Source of the DNA: Halogeometricum sp. S1BR25-6
GTDB taxonomy: Archaea; Halobacteriota; Halobacteria; Halobacteriales; Haloferacaceae
Assembly: GCF_031624495.1 (NCBI RefSeq)
Contig: NZ_JAMQOP010000004.1
Location: forward strand, 186,001 to 250,000
Direction: 5' to 3'
Length of the DNA: 64,000 nt
Each line of letters starts with the position of its first letter. Position 1 is the stretch's first letter. The position numbers were made by a program, and so were the translations under genes. Below are positions 52,638-61,324 of the stretch, one piece after another. Under the pieces are notes generated by a model. The model did no database searches. It was not told the origin of the DNA and saw only the letters and a program-made list of their open reading frames with translations.

Positions 52638-54035
52638 GGTCGCTGTCCTCGATTGTGGAAGCACTGTCAAACCGGTTGCTATCTCGGTCCGCGAACGGCG
52701 GCTCGAAGTCCCGCCGGTGACTGTCGGTTGGTGGCCGTCGTTCTGCTCCGAAGCGAGCCAGCTCACGAAATTGAGTGATGAACAGTTGGCGAGTCAGCCG
52801 GCCAGTTCGTTATCTACGGGTATCGTACGTGTCAGACTTCGACTGCGCCGTCTCGCGTGACGCAGAGGAAGATTCGACGGCAGGTGGTTCGTCGGTCCGG
52901 TCGGTCAGGTCCCGAACGGTTCCGTTGTTGATTGCCGTCCGCTACTTTACTCGTATTATTCCCGATACCGAGTCGCCGACGCACGAGATTGCGGATTCAG
53001 AACGCAGACTCTGCAGGAGACTCGTCGGCCCGGCCGATGCCGTCAAATTTAGTATTATATTCTATAAATACAAATTCATACTGCGTTACTCCACTCATAC
53101 TCTCTCGGTGATACAGGACAAATCGCTAGTTTCTATCTTATCTATAAATTGAATCCGTCTTCGGTCATACCGATGCCGATACTTCCCCTGTCAACCTCTG
53201 CAACTGCGCGGTTTCGAGCGAAGGTCTCTGCGCATAGGAGTGCGAACTGAACGCGCGGGCTCGGCCGTGGGGTGAGTGAAATACGACGCGCTACGGTCCG
53301 TCTACGAGTCTTCAGCGTCAGCCCACCGAACAACGACCTACATTACACTACTATTTGTGTAATGTTCTACGGCGGTGGAAACGACGTTCGACCGACGCAG
53401 TCGCCCTCCGGGTAGCGAACGAGCGCCGTCCGACCGATCTCTCCCTCTTCATGGCTTACAGAGTTCAGCAGGCGACCGACCGGGGTTTCCACAGTTCTCC
53501 GGAACGCAGCTTCCGACTTCGAAGTTCTTCGAATAGAGAATATATTGTTTCTCGCCGAAGCAAGTCACTCCGTTCGGCGGACGACTCTAAGGAGGTCGGC
53601 CAAGGATACGCTCCTTCGTCGGTACGAGCCACCGTAGTCGACGACGCGCCGGGAATGAACTCATCGACGGTAGAAGAGGATGCTCGACTGGTCAACAACT
53701 TGAGGAAACGTGGTAGCTCCGTTCAGAATTATCATATCATCCGAACGGAAAAATCGCCATAAACTCCGACGGGAGTCTCGGGTCGAGCGAAACGAGACGG
53801 AGGTTATCGACATCAATCGGTCGCGAATCTCACTGCACGTGTTCGAGTAGGTCCAACAACTGCTACTCCGTCCTGTTGAGTAAGACGGAACGAAGAGTAA
53901 GGCGGAGTCAGCGGTCTCCACACTGGGTAGTCGAGGTACGTTCAGGGTTCGGGACGAAGGAAGGATTCACCCACCGGAGAACGAACCGATTCGACGTGCC
54001 GCGACGGGGCGTCGCCGACCCTCGAACGGACGTGC
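52638..54035. other. Gene-poor, partly AT-rich 1.4 kb region
   Basis: No confident gene. GC content drops in 53040-53150 and around 53700-53760 compared with the flanks. Short frames on both strands (for example on the minus strand 53465-53921: DVDNLRLVSLDPRLPSEF-like text broken by stops) look like decayed coding DNA. A perfect palindrome is listed separately. No transposase or integrase motif was recognised, but the appearance fits an insertion that has eroded. Confidence 0.5.
53341..53364. repeat. Perfect inverted repeat CATTACAC-N8-GTGTAATG
   Basis: CATTACAC (53341-53348) and GTGTAATG (53357-53364) are exact reverse complements with an 8-base AT-rich spacer. The geometry fits a dimeric winged-helix operator; no intact gene starts nearby. 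Confidence 0.6.
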
Positions 54036-54929
54036 TCAGGGGAGGTCAACGTCGACGCCCGACTGCAGGCTCGCCGCCTTGACGGTGTTGTACATGAGCA
54101 TCGCGATGGTCATGGGACCGACGCCGCCGGGAACGGGGGTGATGGCGTCCGCCTTCTCGCTCGCGCTCTCGAACTCCACGTCGCCGACGAGTTCGTACCC
54201 CTTCTCGGTGTCCGCGTCGACTCTGTTGACGCCGACGTCGATGACCGTACAGCCCTCCGAGAGCATGTCGCCGGTGATCATCTCGGGGACGCCCGCCGCG
54301 GCGATTACGACGTCGGCCGCCCGGGTCTTCTCGGCGAGGTCGTCGGTGCGAGAGTGACAGACCGTCGTAGTGGCGTTGCCCCCCGGTGCCTTCTGAACGA
54401 GGAGGTTCGCCATCGGCTTCCCCACGATGTTGGATCGGCCGACGACGACCGCGTCCTTCCCCTCGGTTTCGACGTCGGCGGCTTCGAGGAGTTTCTGGAT
54501 GCCGTGGGGCGTACAGGGTTTGTACCGAGCGTCTCCCGTGACGACGCGGCCGACGTTCTCCGGATGAAACCCGTCGACGTCCTTCATCGGGTCGATGCGC
54601 TCCAGTACGACCTGGGAGTCGACGTGGTCCGGCACCGGCATCTGAACGAGGATGCCGTGCACGCTCGGGTCGTCGTTGAAGTCGTCGATCTGTTGGAGGA
54701 GCGTCTCGGCCGAGGCGTCGGGGTCGAGTACCCGGTGGATGCCTTCGATTCCGGTCTCCTCGCAGGCCCGCTGTTTCATCGACACGTAGGTCTCGCTGGC
54801 GCCGTCGTCGCTCATCAGCACCGTCGCGAGTCCCGGGGTCACTCCTTCGTCGGCGAGTCGCGCCGCACAGTCCGATACGTCTGCCCGTATCCGATCCGCA
54901 ATCTCGTTCCCGTCGATAATCGTGGTCAT
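54036..54929 (-). CDS. folD: Bifunctional methylenetetrahydrofolate dehydrogenase / methenyltetrahydrofolate cyclohydrolase
   Basis: A 297-residue FolD. It oxidises methylene-THF and hydrolyses methenyl-THF, feeding formyl groups to biosynthesis. Visible are YVSMKQRACEETGIEG (with the catalytic Lys), VHGILVQMPVPDHVD, PMKDVDGFHPENVG, CTPHGIQKLLEA, VVVGRSNIVGKPMANLL (NADP loop), TVCHSRT and the closing TPVPGGVGPMTIAMLMYNTV. It is full length from ATG 54929. It stands divergent from the PabB-type gene in a folate-related neighbourhood. Confidence 0.96.
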   Translation of the reverse strand: MTTIIDGNEIADRIRADVSDCAARLADEGVTPGLATVLMSDDGASETYVSMKQRACEETGIEGIHRVLDPDASAETLLQQIDDFNDDPSVHGILVQMPVPDHVDSQVVLERIDPMKDVDGFHPENVGRVVTGDARYKPCTPHGIQKLLEAADVETEGKDAVVVGRSNIVGKPMANLLVQKAPGGNATTTVCHSRTDDLAEKTRAADVVIAAAGVPEMITGDMLSEGCTVIDVGVNRVDADTEKGYELVGDVEFESASEKADAITPVPGGVGPMTIAMLMYNTVKAASLQSGVDVDLP

Positions 54930-55268
54930 GGTGAGTGGTGGCGCCGTCGACGACGTTCGGGTCGGCCCCGGTCGGGTGCGCCGCGCCGCTTGCGTCGCAC
55001 GTTCCTACGGTGAGGGCGCACCGACGTGCCGGTGAACGTCGCGCTGAACGGGCTCTCCGTTCCGGTCTTTGCATCCTCCGTAATAAGCCATCGTGAGGCA
55101 TGTTCCACCCGTTGAAGACCGCCACCGGATCCGTCCGAAAATTGCGAGTCTGCCGGTCCTCGAAGCCCCAGTCAGAGGCGCCAGCGCGGAAGATTTTTTG
55201 CGAGTGACCGTGTCAGTTCGAGCGGTAGGGACCCTAACGACGGGTACCCGTAGAACCGTCCGACTCAC
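54930..55268. other. Divergent promoter region between folD and the PabB-type gene
   Basis: There is no gene in 339 bases. It should hold both promoters. A T6 block (about 55191-55200) and a GGGTACCC palindrome (55236-55247 area) lie on the PabB side. Confidence 0.4.
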
Positions 55269-56783
55269 ATGAGCCAGCCATCAGTTGTCACGGAGCGCGC
55301 ATCGTTCGTCCGGACCGCAGCCTCGGCCCCGGTCGGAGCCCGAGTCCCGGTCGAAGTGAAGGTCACCGTCTCGGACCCCTTCGAGGCCTACCGTCGGGCC
55401 CGCGACGGCGACGCGGACGGGGTGTTCCTCGAAACGACCGGCGGGCAGTCCGGGTGGGGGTACTTCGCGGTCGACCCGGTCGACCGCCTGCAGGTGGCCG
55501 CCGACGCAACCTCGCCGGACGGGGAGAGTCCGACCGTCGACGCCATCGACTCGCTACTTGACCGCGAGGACCTCGTCCGCGGGGACTGTGAGATTCCGTA
55601 TCCCTGCGGCGCGTTCGGCTGGCTCTCCTACGACGTCGCGCGGGAGTTGGAGGACTTACCGTCGACGACGACCCCGGACGGGCTCCCGCGGCTTCAACTC
55701 GGCGTGTTCGACCGCGTCGCCGCCTGGGAGGCGCCGACCGAGGGCGACGTTCGACTGCGGGTGACCGCCTGTCCCGTGGTCGACGAACACGAGTCGCCCG
55801 CGGCGGCCTACGAGGCCGGCGTGGAAATGGCGACCGACCTGGCCGAATCCGCGCTCCGCGGGGACCCGACCGTCGGCTCCCCGCCGGTCGCGAGCCGACG
55901 GGCGAGGTTCGAGAGCGAGTGCGGCGAGGCGGCGTTCGCCGACCGGGTGCGCCGAGTGAAAGAGTACGTTCGCGACGGCGACACCTTCCAGACGAACGTC
56001 TCTCACCGGCTGGTCGCCCCCGCCGCCGTCCACCCGGTCGAGACGTACGACGCCGTGCGGCGCGTGAACCCGGCGCCGTACTCCGGTTTGCTCGAGTTTC
56101 CGGGGGTCGACCTCGTCAGCGCCAGCCCCGAACTACTGTTGGACGTCGAGGACGACCGTCTGTCGACGGAGCCCATCGCGGGCACGCGACCGCGCGGCGA
56201 CACCCCCGAGGCCGACGCCGAACTGGAGCGCGACCTCACGAGCGACGAGAAGGAACGCGCCGAGCACGCGATGCTGGTCGACCTCGAGCGCAACGACCTC
56301 GGGAAGGTCAGCGAGTACGGCAGCGTCGACGTCGCCGAGTACCGCCGGGTCGACCGCTACTCGGAGGTGATGCACCTCGTCTCGCTCGTGGAGGGACGCC
56401 GCCGCGAGGGCGTGAGTATCGCCGACGCCGTCGCGGCCGTGTTCCCGGGCGGAACGATAACCGGCGCGCCCAAGCCCCGGACGATGGAGATAATCGACGA
56501 GGTGGAGGCGACCCGTCGAGGCCCCTACACGGGGAGCATCGGCGTGTTCGGCTTCGACGACCGGGCGACGCTGAACATCACGATCCGGACGCTCGTCCGC
56601 CGCGGCGGCGAGTACCGCCTGCGCGTCGGCGCCGGCGTCGTCCACGACTCCGACCCGGTCGCGGAGTACGAAGAGACGCTGGACAAGGCCCAAGCGCTCG
56701 TCAACGCCGTCGACGAGGCACTCGGCGAGCGAGGGTCGTTCGCCGTCGAGTCCGCCGCGGACACGCTAGAGGAGGTCCGGTGA
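55269..56783 (+). CDS. pabB: Chorismate-utilising synthase component I, PabB-type (TrpE/PabB family)
   Basis: A 504-residue component I of aminodeoxychorismate or anthranilate synthase. The N-terminal region is [38 protein letters not shown] and [17 protein letters not shown]. The catalytic half has [64 protein letters not shown] and [15 protein letters not shown]. The folate genes on both sides favour p-aminobenzoate synthesis, but the motif PIAGT is the TrpE form; many PabB proteins have PIKGT. The ATG of the next gene follows after one base, so the pair is translationally coupled. Confidence 0.85.
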   Translation: MSQPSVVTERASFVRTAASAPVGARVPVEVKVTVSDPFEAYRRARDGDADGVFLETTGGQSGWGYFAVDPVDRLQVAADATSPDGESPTVDAIDSLLDREDLVRGDCEIPYPCGAFGWLSYDVARELEDLPSTTTPDGLPRLQLGVFDRVAAWEAPTEGDVRLRVTACPVVDEHESPAAAYEAGVEMATDLAESALRGDPTVGSPPVASRRARFESECGEAAFADRVRRVKEYVRDGDTFQTNVSHRLVAPAAVHPVETYDAVRRVNPAPYSGLLEFPGVDLVSASPELLLDVEDDRLSTEPIAGTRPRGDTPEADAELERDLTSDEKERAEHAMLVDLERNDLGKVSEYGSVDVAEYRRVDRYSEVMHLVSLVEGRRREGVSIADAVAAVFPGGTITGAPKPRTMEIIDEVEATRRGPYTGSIGVFGFDDRATLNITIRTLVRRGGEYRLRVGAGVVHDSDPVAEYEETLDKAQALVNAVDEALGERGSFAVESAADTLEEVR

Positions 56784-56784
56784 G

Positions 56785-57357
56785 ATGATACTCATCGTCG
56801 ACAACTACGACTCGTTCGCGTACAACCTCGTCCAGTACGTCGGCGAGTTCGACGACGTCGTCGTCAGACGTAACGACGCGGTCGACGTCGCCGGAATCTC
56901 CGACCTCGACCCCGACGGAATCGTCGTCTCGCCCGGCCCGGGGACCCCCGCCGACGCCGGCGTCTCTATCCCCGTGTTCCGCGACCTCGACTACCCCACG
57001 CTGGGGGTCTGTCTCGGCCACCAGGCGCTGTGTGCCGCCAACGGGGCGTCGGTCGTCCACGCTCCCGAGGTCGTCCACGGCAAGCCCTCCGAGATCCGCC
57101 ACGACGGGTCGGCGCTGTACGACGGCGTCGACGACCCGTTCGAGGTGGGGCGCTACCACTCGCTGGCGGTCGAGGACGGCGACTTGCCCGCCGACCTCGT
57201 CAAGACGGCGTACACGAACGACGAACGGGGCGTCGTGATGGGCGTGCGCCACGCCGACCGGCCGCATCTCGGCGTCCAGTTCCACCCTGAGAGCATCCTC
57301 ACCGACGCGGGCAAGCGCATCGTCGAGAACTTCTGCTCGTCGATTGCGAGCGGGTGA
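56785..57357 (+). CDS. pabA: Glutamine amidotransferase component II, PabA/TrpG-type
   Basis: A 190-residue class I amidotransferase that supplies ammonia to component I. It starts MILIVDNYDSFAYNLVQYVG, has the oxyanion PGPGTPADAG, the nucleophile in GVCLGHQAL and the catalytic HPES in LGVQFHPESILT. It begins one base after the component I stop (56783/56785). Family motifs do not separate PabA from TrpG; the assignment follows the folate setting. Confidence 0.88.
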   Translation: MILIVDNYDSFAYNLVQYVGEFDDVVVRRNDAVDVAGISDLDPDGIVVSPGPGTPADAGVSIPVFRDLDYPTLGVCLGHQALCAANGASVVHAPEVVHGKPSEIRHDGSALYDGVDDPFEVGRYHSLAVEDGDLPADLVKTAYTNDERGVVMGVRHADRPHLGVQFHPESILTDAGKRIVENFCSSIASG

Positions 57358-57697
57358 GGCGGGTCGTTTCGACTCACCGCGGGCACCCTCACCGTCCGCG
57401 TTCGCTCTCCTTCGGCGGCCGGTCGTCGATGTGTTCGTCGCTTGCACCTCCGATAGGTCGGTACCACGGTAGGCCGAACAGAAGACGACAACCCAAGAGA
57501 CAATCGCGTGGAACGACGGACCGCCGGTCCGGAGCAGAAGAGAGCGCGAGAGCACGGGCGCGACCCGCTCTTTCCTCGAGCACGCCTCTGCGGACGCGGC
57601 CGCCTGCCATCCACGACCGATACGGCGGTTGTCACGATGTGGCGACCGCCGGTCGAGCGACCGGGATTTAAGTCGCACCCGGCCGGTACGAACTCAC
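57358..57697. other. Gap after pabA without an aminotransferase gene
   Basis: No gene is found in these 340 bases. In haloarchaea a class IV aminotransferase (PabC-like) commonly follows pabBA, but none is visible here. The 3' part contains the ridA promoter. Confidence 0.55.
57667..57672 (+). promoter_or_regulatory. TATA-like box of ridA
   Basis: TTTAAG lies 28 bases upstream of GTG 57698 and identifies that GTG as a leaderless start. Confidence 0.55.
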
Positions 57698-58078
57698 GTG
57701 AAGCGAACCATCAGCACCGACAACGCAGCGGCGGCGGTCGGGGCGTACAGCCAGGCGACGACGAACGGCGACCTGCTCATCACGGCCGGTCAGCTTCCGC
57801 TGACGGCGGACGGAGAACTGCTTGACGACGAATCCGTGGGTCGGCAGACCGAGCAGTGTCTCGACAACGTCGCGGCCATCCTCGAGTCCGAGGGACTTTC
57901 GCTGAACGACGTCCTCAAGACGACGGTGTTCCTCGACGATATCGACGACTTCGACGCGTTCAACGAGGCGTACAGCGAGTACTTCGACGAGGACCCGCCG
58001 GCGCGCAGCGCCGTCGAGGCCGGTGCCGTACCGAAAGGTGCGGCGGTCGAAATCGAGGCCATCGCGACGACCGAGTAG
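57698..58078 (+). CDS. ridA: RidA family enamine/imine deaminase
   Basis: A 126-residue YjgF/YER057c/RidA protein: VGAYSQATTNGDLLITAGQL, GRQTEQCLDNVAAILESEGL, VLKTTVFLDDIDDF, AYSEYFDEDPPARSAVEAG (catalytic Arg) and AVEIEAIATTE. RidA hydrolyses 2-aminoacrylate released by PLP enzymes, protecting them. A PLP enzyme that makes 2-aminoacrylate (threonine/serine ammonia-lyase) is encoded at 61325-62572, which gives a sensible functional link. GTG 57698 is set by the TATA-like box at 57667-57672; the longer frame upstream is noncoding-like. Confidence 0.92.
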   Translation: MKRTISTDNAAAAVGAYSQATTNGDLLITAGQLPLTADGELLDDESVGRQTEQCLDNVAAILESEGLSLNDVLKTTVFLDDIDDFDAFNEAYSEYFDEDPPARSAVEAGAVPKGAAVEIEAIATTE

Positions 58079-58134
58079 CACGGCTGTCCTCGAGGACGGC
58101 ACTTTTTTCCACGCAGACCACCTAAGACGGAGTA

Positions 58135-58860
58135 ATGGATTCGCATGACAAGCAGCGTGACCGCGGCTACGACGCCGGAGATGGGACGCCGTCGACTGTT
58201 CCGACCGGCGTAACCGAGTCGGATGGGGCGGCTCCGACGACCGAGGCCGCCGGGACGGCCGAGGTGACCGGGTCAACCGAAGCGGAGGGGTTCGACCACG
58301 AGAAAGCGCGCGAGGGCGCGCGACTGCTGCTTGAGGCGGTCGGCCGCGACCCCGACGCGCGCGGCGTCTCCGACACGTGGACGCGCCGCGTGCCGGCGAT
58401 GTTCGAGACGCTCACCGAGGGCCGACGCGAGGCGGCGAAGCCGACCATGCGCACCTTCGAGGCGGAGACCGACGGCCTCGTCATCAAGACGGGAATCCCG
58501 CTGTACAGCATGTGCGAGCACCACCTGCTCCCCTTCTACGGAGCCGCACACGTCGCGTACAAACCCGGGGAGTCGATGGTCGGACTCTCGAAACTCGTCC
58601 GCTACGTTCGGTGGCGGTCGCGGCGTCTCACCACGCAGGAAGCGCTGACGAGCGGTGTCGCGACCGGTCTGGCCGAGGAACTCGAGGCCGAGGGCGTCGT
58701 GGTCGAGGTCACTGCGACGCACATGTGCGAGGCGATGCGGGGCGTCGAGACGGCGACGGCGACGACGACGCACGAATCGGTCGGTGAACTGTCGTCGGCG
58801 GACCGCGAGCGATTCCGCGAGTCGGTCCGAGACAGCGACTGGGCGCCCGGCGCGTTCTGA
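58135..58860 (+). CDS. folE: GTP cyclohydrolase I
   Basis: A 241-residue type I GTP cyclohydrolase, first enzyme of pterin/folate synthesis. After a 50-residue Gly/Thr/Ala-rich N-terminal extension the core shows KAREGARLLLEAVGRDPDAR, SDTWTRRVPAMFETL, the zinc motif SMCEHHLLPFYGAAHVAY, GLSKLVRYVRWRSRRL, LTTQEALTS and THMCEAMRGV (second Cys). ATG 58135 gives the longest version; a start nearer the core cannot be excluded. It follows ridA by 56 bases. Confidence 0.93.
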   Translation: MDSHDKQRDRGYDAGDGTPSTVPTGVTESDGAAPTTEAAGTAEVTGSTEAEGFDHEKAREGARLLLEAVGRDPDARGVSDTWTRRVPAMFETLTEGRREAAKPTMRTFEAETDGLVIKTGIPLYSMCEHHLLPFYGAAHVAYKPGESMVGLSKLVRYVRWRSRRLTTQEALTSGVATGLAEELEAEGVVVEVTATHMCEAMRGVETATATTTHESVGELSSADRERFRESVRDSDWAPGAF

Positions 58861-58929
58861 ACGACGTGCGATTCCTATTCTAGACCGGGTTGACGACGGA
58901 AGAACGGAACGTGACGGCGTCAGTCCGAA

Positions 58930-59015
58930 CTATAGTAGCGTTCGCAAGTCTTCACTCACTCGACCGCACAACACCGTACGGTCGGATGAGTAATCAGTTG
59001 CGAACACTACTATAG
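58930..59015. repeat. 86-bp hairpin repeat, copy B
   Basis: Same length and orientation as copy A at 18436-18521. CTATAGTAGCGTTCGCAA (58930-58947) pairs with 58998-59015 with one mismatch. It lies between the convergent folE and BCCT genes. Base changes relative to copy A occur in matching pairs (see findings). Confidence 0.85.
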
Positions 59016-59045
59016 CGCCGGAGACGCTGACGGGGAAGAATGGGT

Positions 59046-60839
59046 TCAGTCGCTTCCTTCCGCGTCGGAACCCCTGACCTCGGTAACGAGTTCGCTGTCG
59101 TTGGTGACGACGTCGACGTCCCCTTCGGCGGTCAGGTGGTCGATCCGGTCGGCGAACTGCTCGGAGCGGAGGATCTCGTACTCGTTGTCCAACCCGAGGT
59201 ACACCGTGTAACACATCAGGACGAGGATGACCGCGAACGGAAGCCCCGTCGTGATGACGGCGGTCTGCAGTGCGTCCAGTCCACCTCCGATGAGCAGGCT
59301 GGCCGCGACGGCACCCTCGGTGACAGCCCAGAAGATGCGCTGAACTTTCGGCACGTCGTGCTTCCCGCCGGAGGTCAGGTGGTCGATGACCAGCGACCCC
59401 GAGTCCGAGGAGGTGACGAAGAACGTGATGACGAGCAGCGTCGCCAGCAGTCCGGAGATGGCGCCCAGCGGGAACTGGTTCAACATGGCGAACATCGCGG
59501 TGGCCTGTCCCTGCTCGGCAACGGAAGTCGCGACGCCTCCGCCTCCGGCGAGTTCGAGCCACAGCGCGGAGCCGCCGAAGGTGGCTAGCCAGACGAACGA
59601 GAACAGCGCGGGGAGGAACAGCACGCCCAGGACGAACTCCCTGACGGTGCGGCCCTTCGAGATGCGCGCGATGAACATCCCGACGAACGGCGACCACGCG
59701 ATCCACCAGCCCCAGTAGAAAACGGTCCAACTCCCCATCCATCCCTGAACGGAGTACCCGCCGAGTTCCGCACCCCCGCCGACGATGCCGGTGAAGAAGC
59801 TCAACTGGAACAGATTGTCGAGGAAGGTACCGATCCCTCCCGAGAGCACTCCGAGGATGTACAGCGTCGGTCCGACGACGAAGAGGAACGCGAGCATGGT
59901 GAACATCAAGTAGAGGTTCACCGTGCTCAACCGTCTGACCCCGCCTTCCAACCCGGCCGCGACCGAAAGCGTTGCGATCGCCGTGATGAAGGCGATGAGG
60001 ACCACCTGCGGGATCGCTCCCGTCGGAACGCTCACGAGACCGAGGATGTCCCCTCCGACGTACGAGAGCCCCGTGTTGACCTGCGTGACCCCCAGTCCGA
60101 GCGAGGTCGAGAGGCCGAACAGCGTCGCGAACACGGTCACCAGATCGATGATGTGACCCGGCCATCCGTAGATGCGCTCTCCGAGCAGCGGCCAGAAGAT
60201 CGAGCGGAACGTCAGCGGCAGGCCGCGGTTGAACGAGAAGAAAGCGAGTCCGAGTCCGACCAGGCCGTAGATGGCCCAGGGGTGGAACCCCCAGTGGAAG
60301 AACGTCTGAGCCATCGCGGCGATGGCGGCGGCGGACGTCCCGCCCTCCGCGGTGAACGCGGGCGGGACGGCCATGAACTCGGAGGCGCCGCTGCCGAAGT
60401 GCCACATCGGTTCGGCGACGCTGTAGAACATCAACCCGATTCCCATCCCGGCGCTGAACAGCATCGCCATCCACGAGAAGTCGCTGAACTCCTTTTCAGC
60501 CTTGACCCCGCCGATGCGGATGGTTCCATACTTACTGAAGGCGAAGTAGAGGATGGTGATGATGAACAGGTTCACCGCGATGATATAGAACCAGCCGAAG
60601 TTCGTGTTGATGAACGTGAACACCGCGCCGTAGATCTCGGCCGCCTGGTCTCCGAGGACGATGGTCGCCGCGACGAACGCGACGATGATCGCCAGCGAAA
60701 CCGGGAAGACGACCGGATGAACGTCGAATCCGAACTTTTCGATGTTGGTGTCGCCGGGGGCTCGGTCGGAGTCCGGGTGGAACAGTTCTACTTGCAACCC
60801 CTCGGACATCTCCCCCGTCGTCTGCTCATCGTCTGGCAT
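59046..60839 (-). CDS. BCCT family (betaine/carnitine/choline) transporter
   Basis: A 597-residue secondary carrier with 12 predicted helices. The family signature is clear: FSAGMGIGLMFYSVAEPMWH, FHWGFHPWAIYGLVGLGLAF (aromatic betaine cage), GWWIAWSPFVGMFIARISKGRTVREFV and FVTSSDSGSLVIDHL. BCCT carriers import glycine betaine, choline or carnitine with Na+ or H+ for osmoprotection or as food. Start ATG 60839 (MPDDEQTTGEM). A dimethylglycine dehydrogenase-like gene nearby suggests import for catabolism as well. Confidence 0.95.
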   Translation of the reverse strand: MPDDEQTTGEMSEGLQVELFHPDSDRAPGDTNIEKFGFDVHPVVFPVSLAIIVAFVAATIVLGDQAAEIYGAVFTFINTNFGWFYIIAVNLFIITILYFAFSKYGTIRIGGVKAEKEFSDFSWMAMLFSAGMGIGLMFYSVAEPMWHFGSGASEFMAVPPAFTAEGGTSAAAIAAMAQTFFHWGFHPWAIYGLVGLGLAFFSFNRGLPLTFRSIFWPLLGERIYGWPGHIIDLVTVFATLFGLSTSLGLGVTQVNTGLSYVGGDILGLVSVPTGAIPQVVLIAFITAIATLSVAAGLEGGVRRLSTVNLYLMFTMLAFLFVVGPTLYILGVLSGGIGTFLDNLFQLSFFTGIVGGGAELGGYSVQGWMGSWTVFYWGWWIAWSPFVGMFIARISKGRTVREFVLGVLFLPALFSFVWLATFGGSALWLELAGGGGVATSVAEQGQATAMFAMLNQFPLGAISGLLATLLVITFFVTSSDSGSLVIDHLTSGGKHDVPKVQRIFWAVTEGAVAASLLIGGGLDALQTAVITTGLPFAVILVLMCYTVYLGLDNEYEILRSEQFADRIDHLTAEGDVDVVTNDSELVTEVRGSDAEGSD

Positions 60840-61324
60840 GTGATTCCTCCCGGTGGCTCGCCGGTCGAGCACGGTGCAGTCGGTCGCTTTGTTTCATGTT
60901 GGTCATCCTCGGAGTTGCCGCTGTCGAGTCGCCCAGCGTCTCGTCTGGCCGTGCTGTCGCATGATACACAACCTCACGCTTGGAGAACGAACGGAGAGGC
61001 ATAAACCTTCACGTACTGTTCGTGATAGTGTCTGGTTGTGGATGAAAAACGGAGCGGGACGACCTCTCCTCGTCCCGGTTCGGTCGTCGCACGACATCGG
61101 CGATGGAACGACGGGCGCGGTCGGACGCTACGGACCGCCGGGTCTGCCGCGCCCCGAGAGAAGCGAGCCGACGCTTCGGAGTACGTCGACTCGATTACGG
61201 CCGCGTTCGTCCCGTCCGCCTCGGTGTGGTCGACCGTCTCGTCGCCATCTGTTCGCATCGTACGTCCGTCCCGCATCCGACGTCGCGTTCGGCCGCGGTG
61301 ACGTAACGCTCGTCGAGGAGTTCC
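60840..61324. other. Intergenic region upstream of the BCCT gene
   Basis: No gene is supported in 485 bases. A minus-strand TTTATG box at 61000-61005 could drive the BCCT gene with a leader of about 135 bases, long for a haloarchaeon and a candidate for osmoregulated control. The rest is GC-rich and without recognisable elements. Confidence 0.45.

Noticed and set aside
52775-53152. 125-codon ORF in the gene-poor region
   Set aside because: Composition changes along its length, no recognisable domain, and it spans AT-rich DNA with no promoter-like signal at a sensible distance.
53142-53333. Possible transposase tail on the minus strand
   Set aside because: The fragment RVQFALLCAETFARNRAVAE is suggestive but no DDE or other catalytic motif, terminal repeat or second fragment was found.
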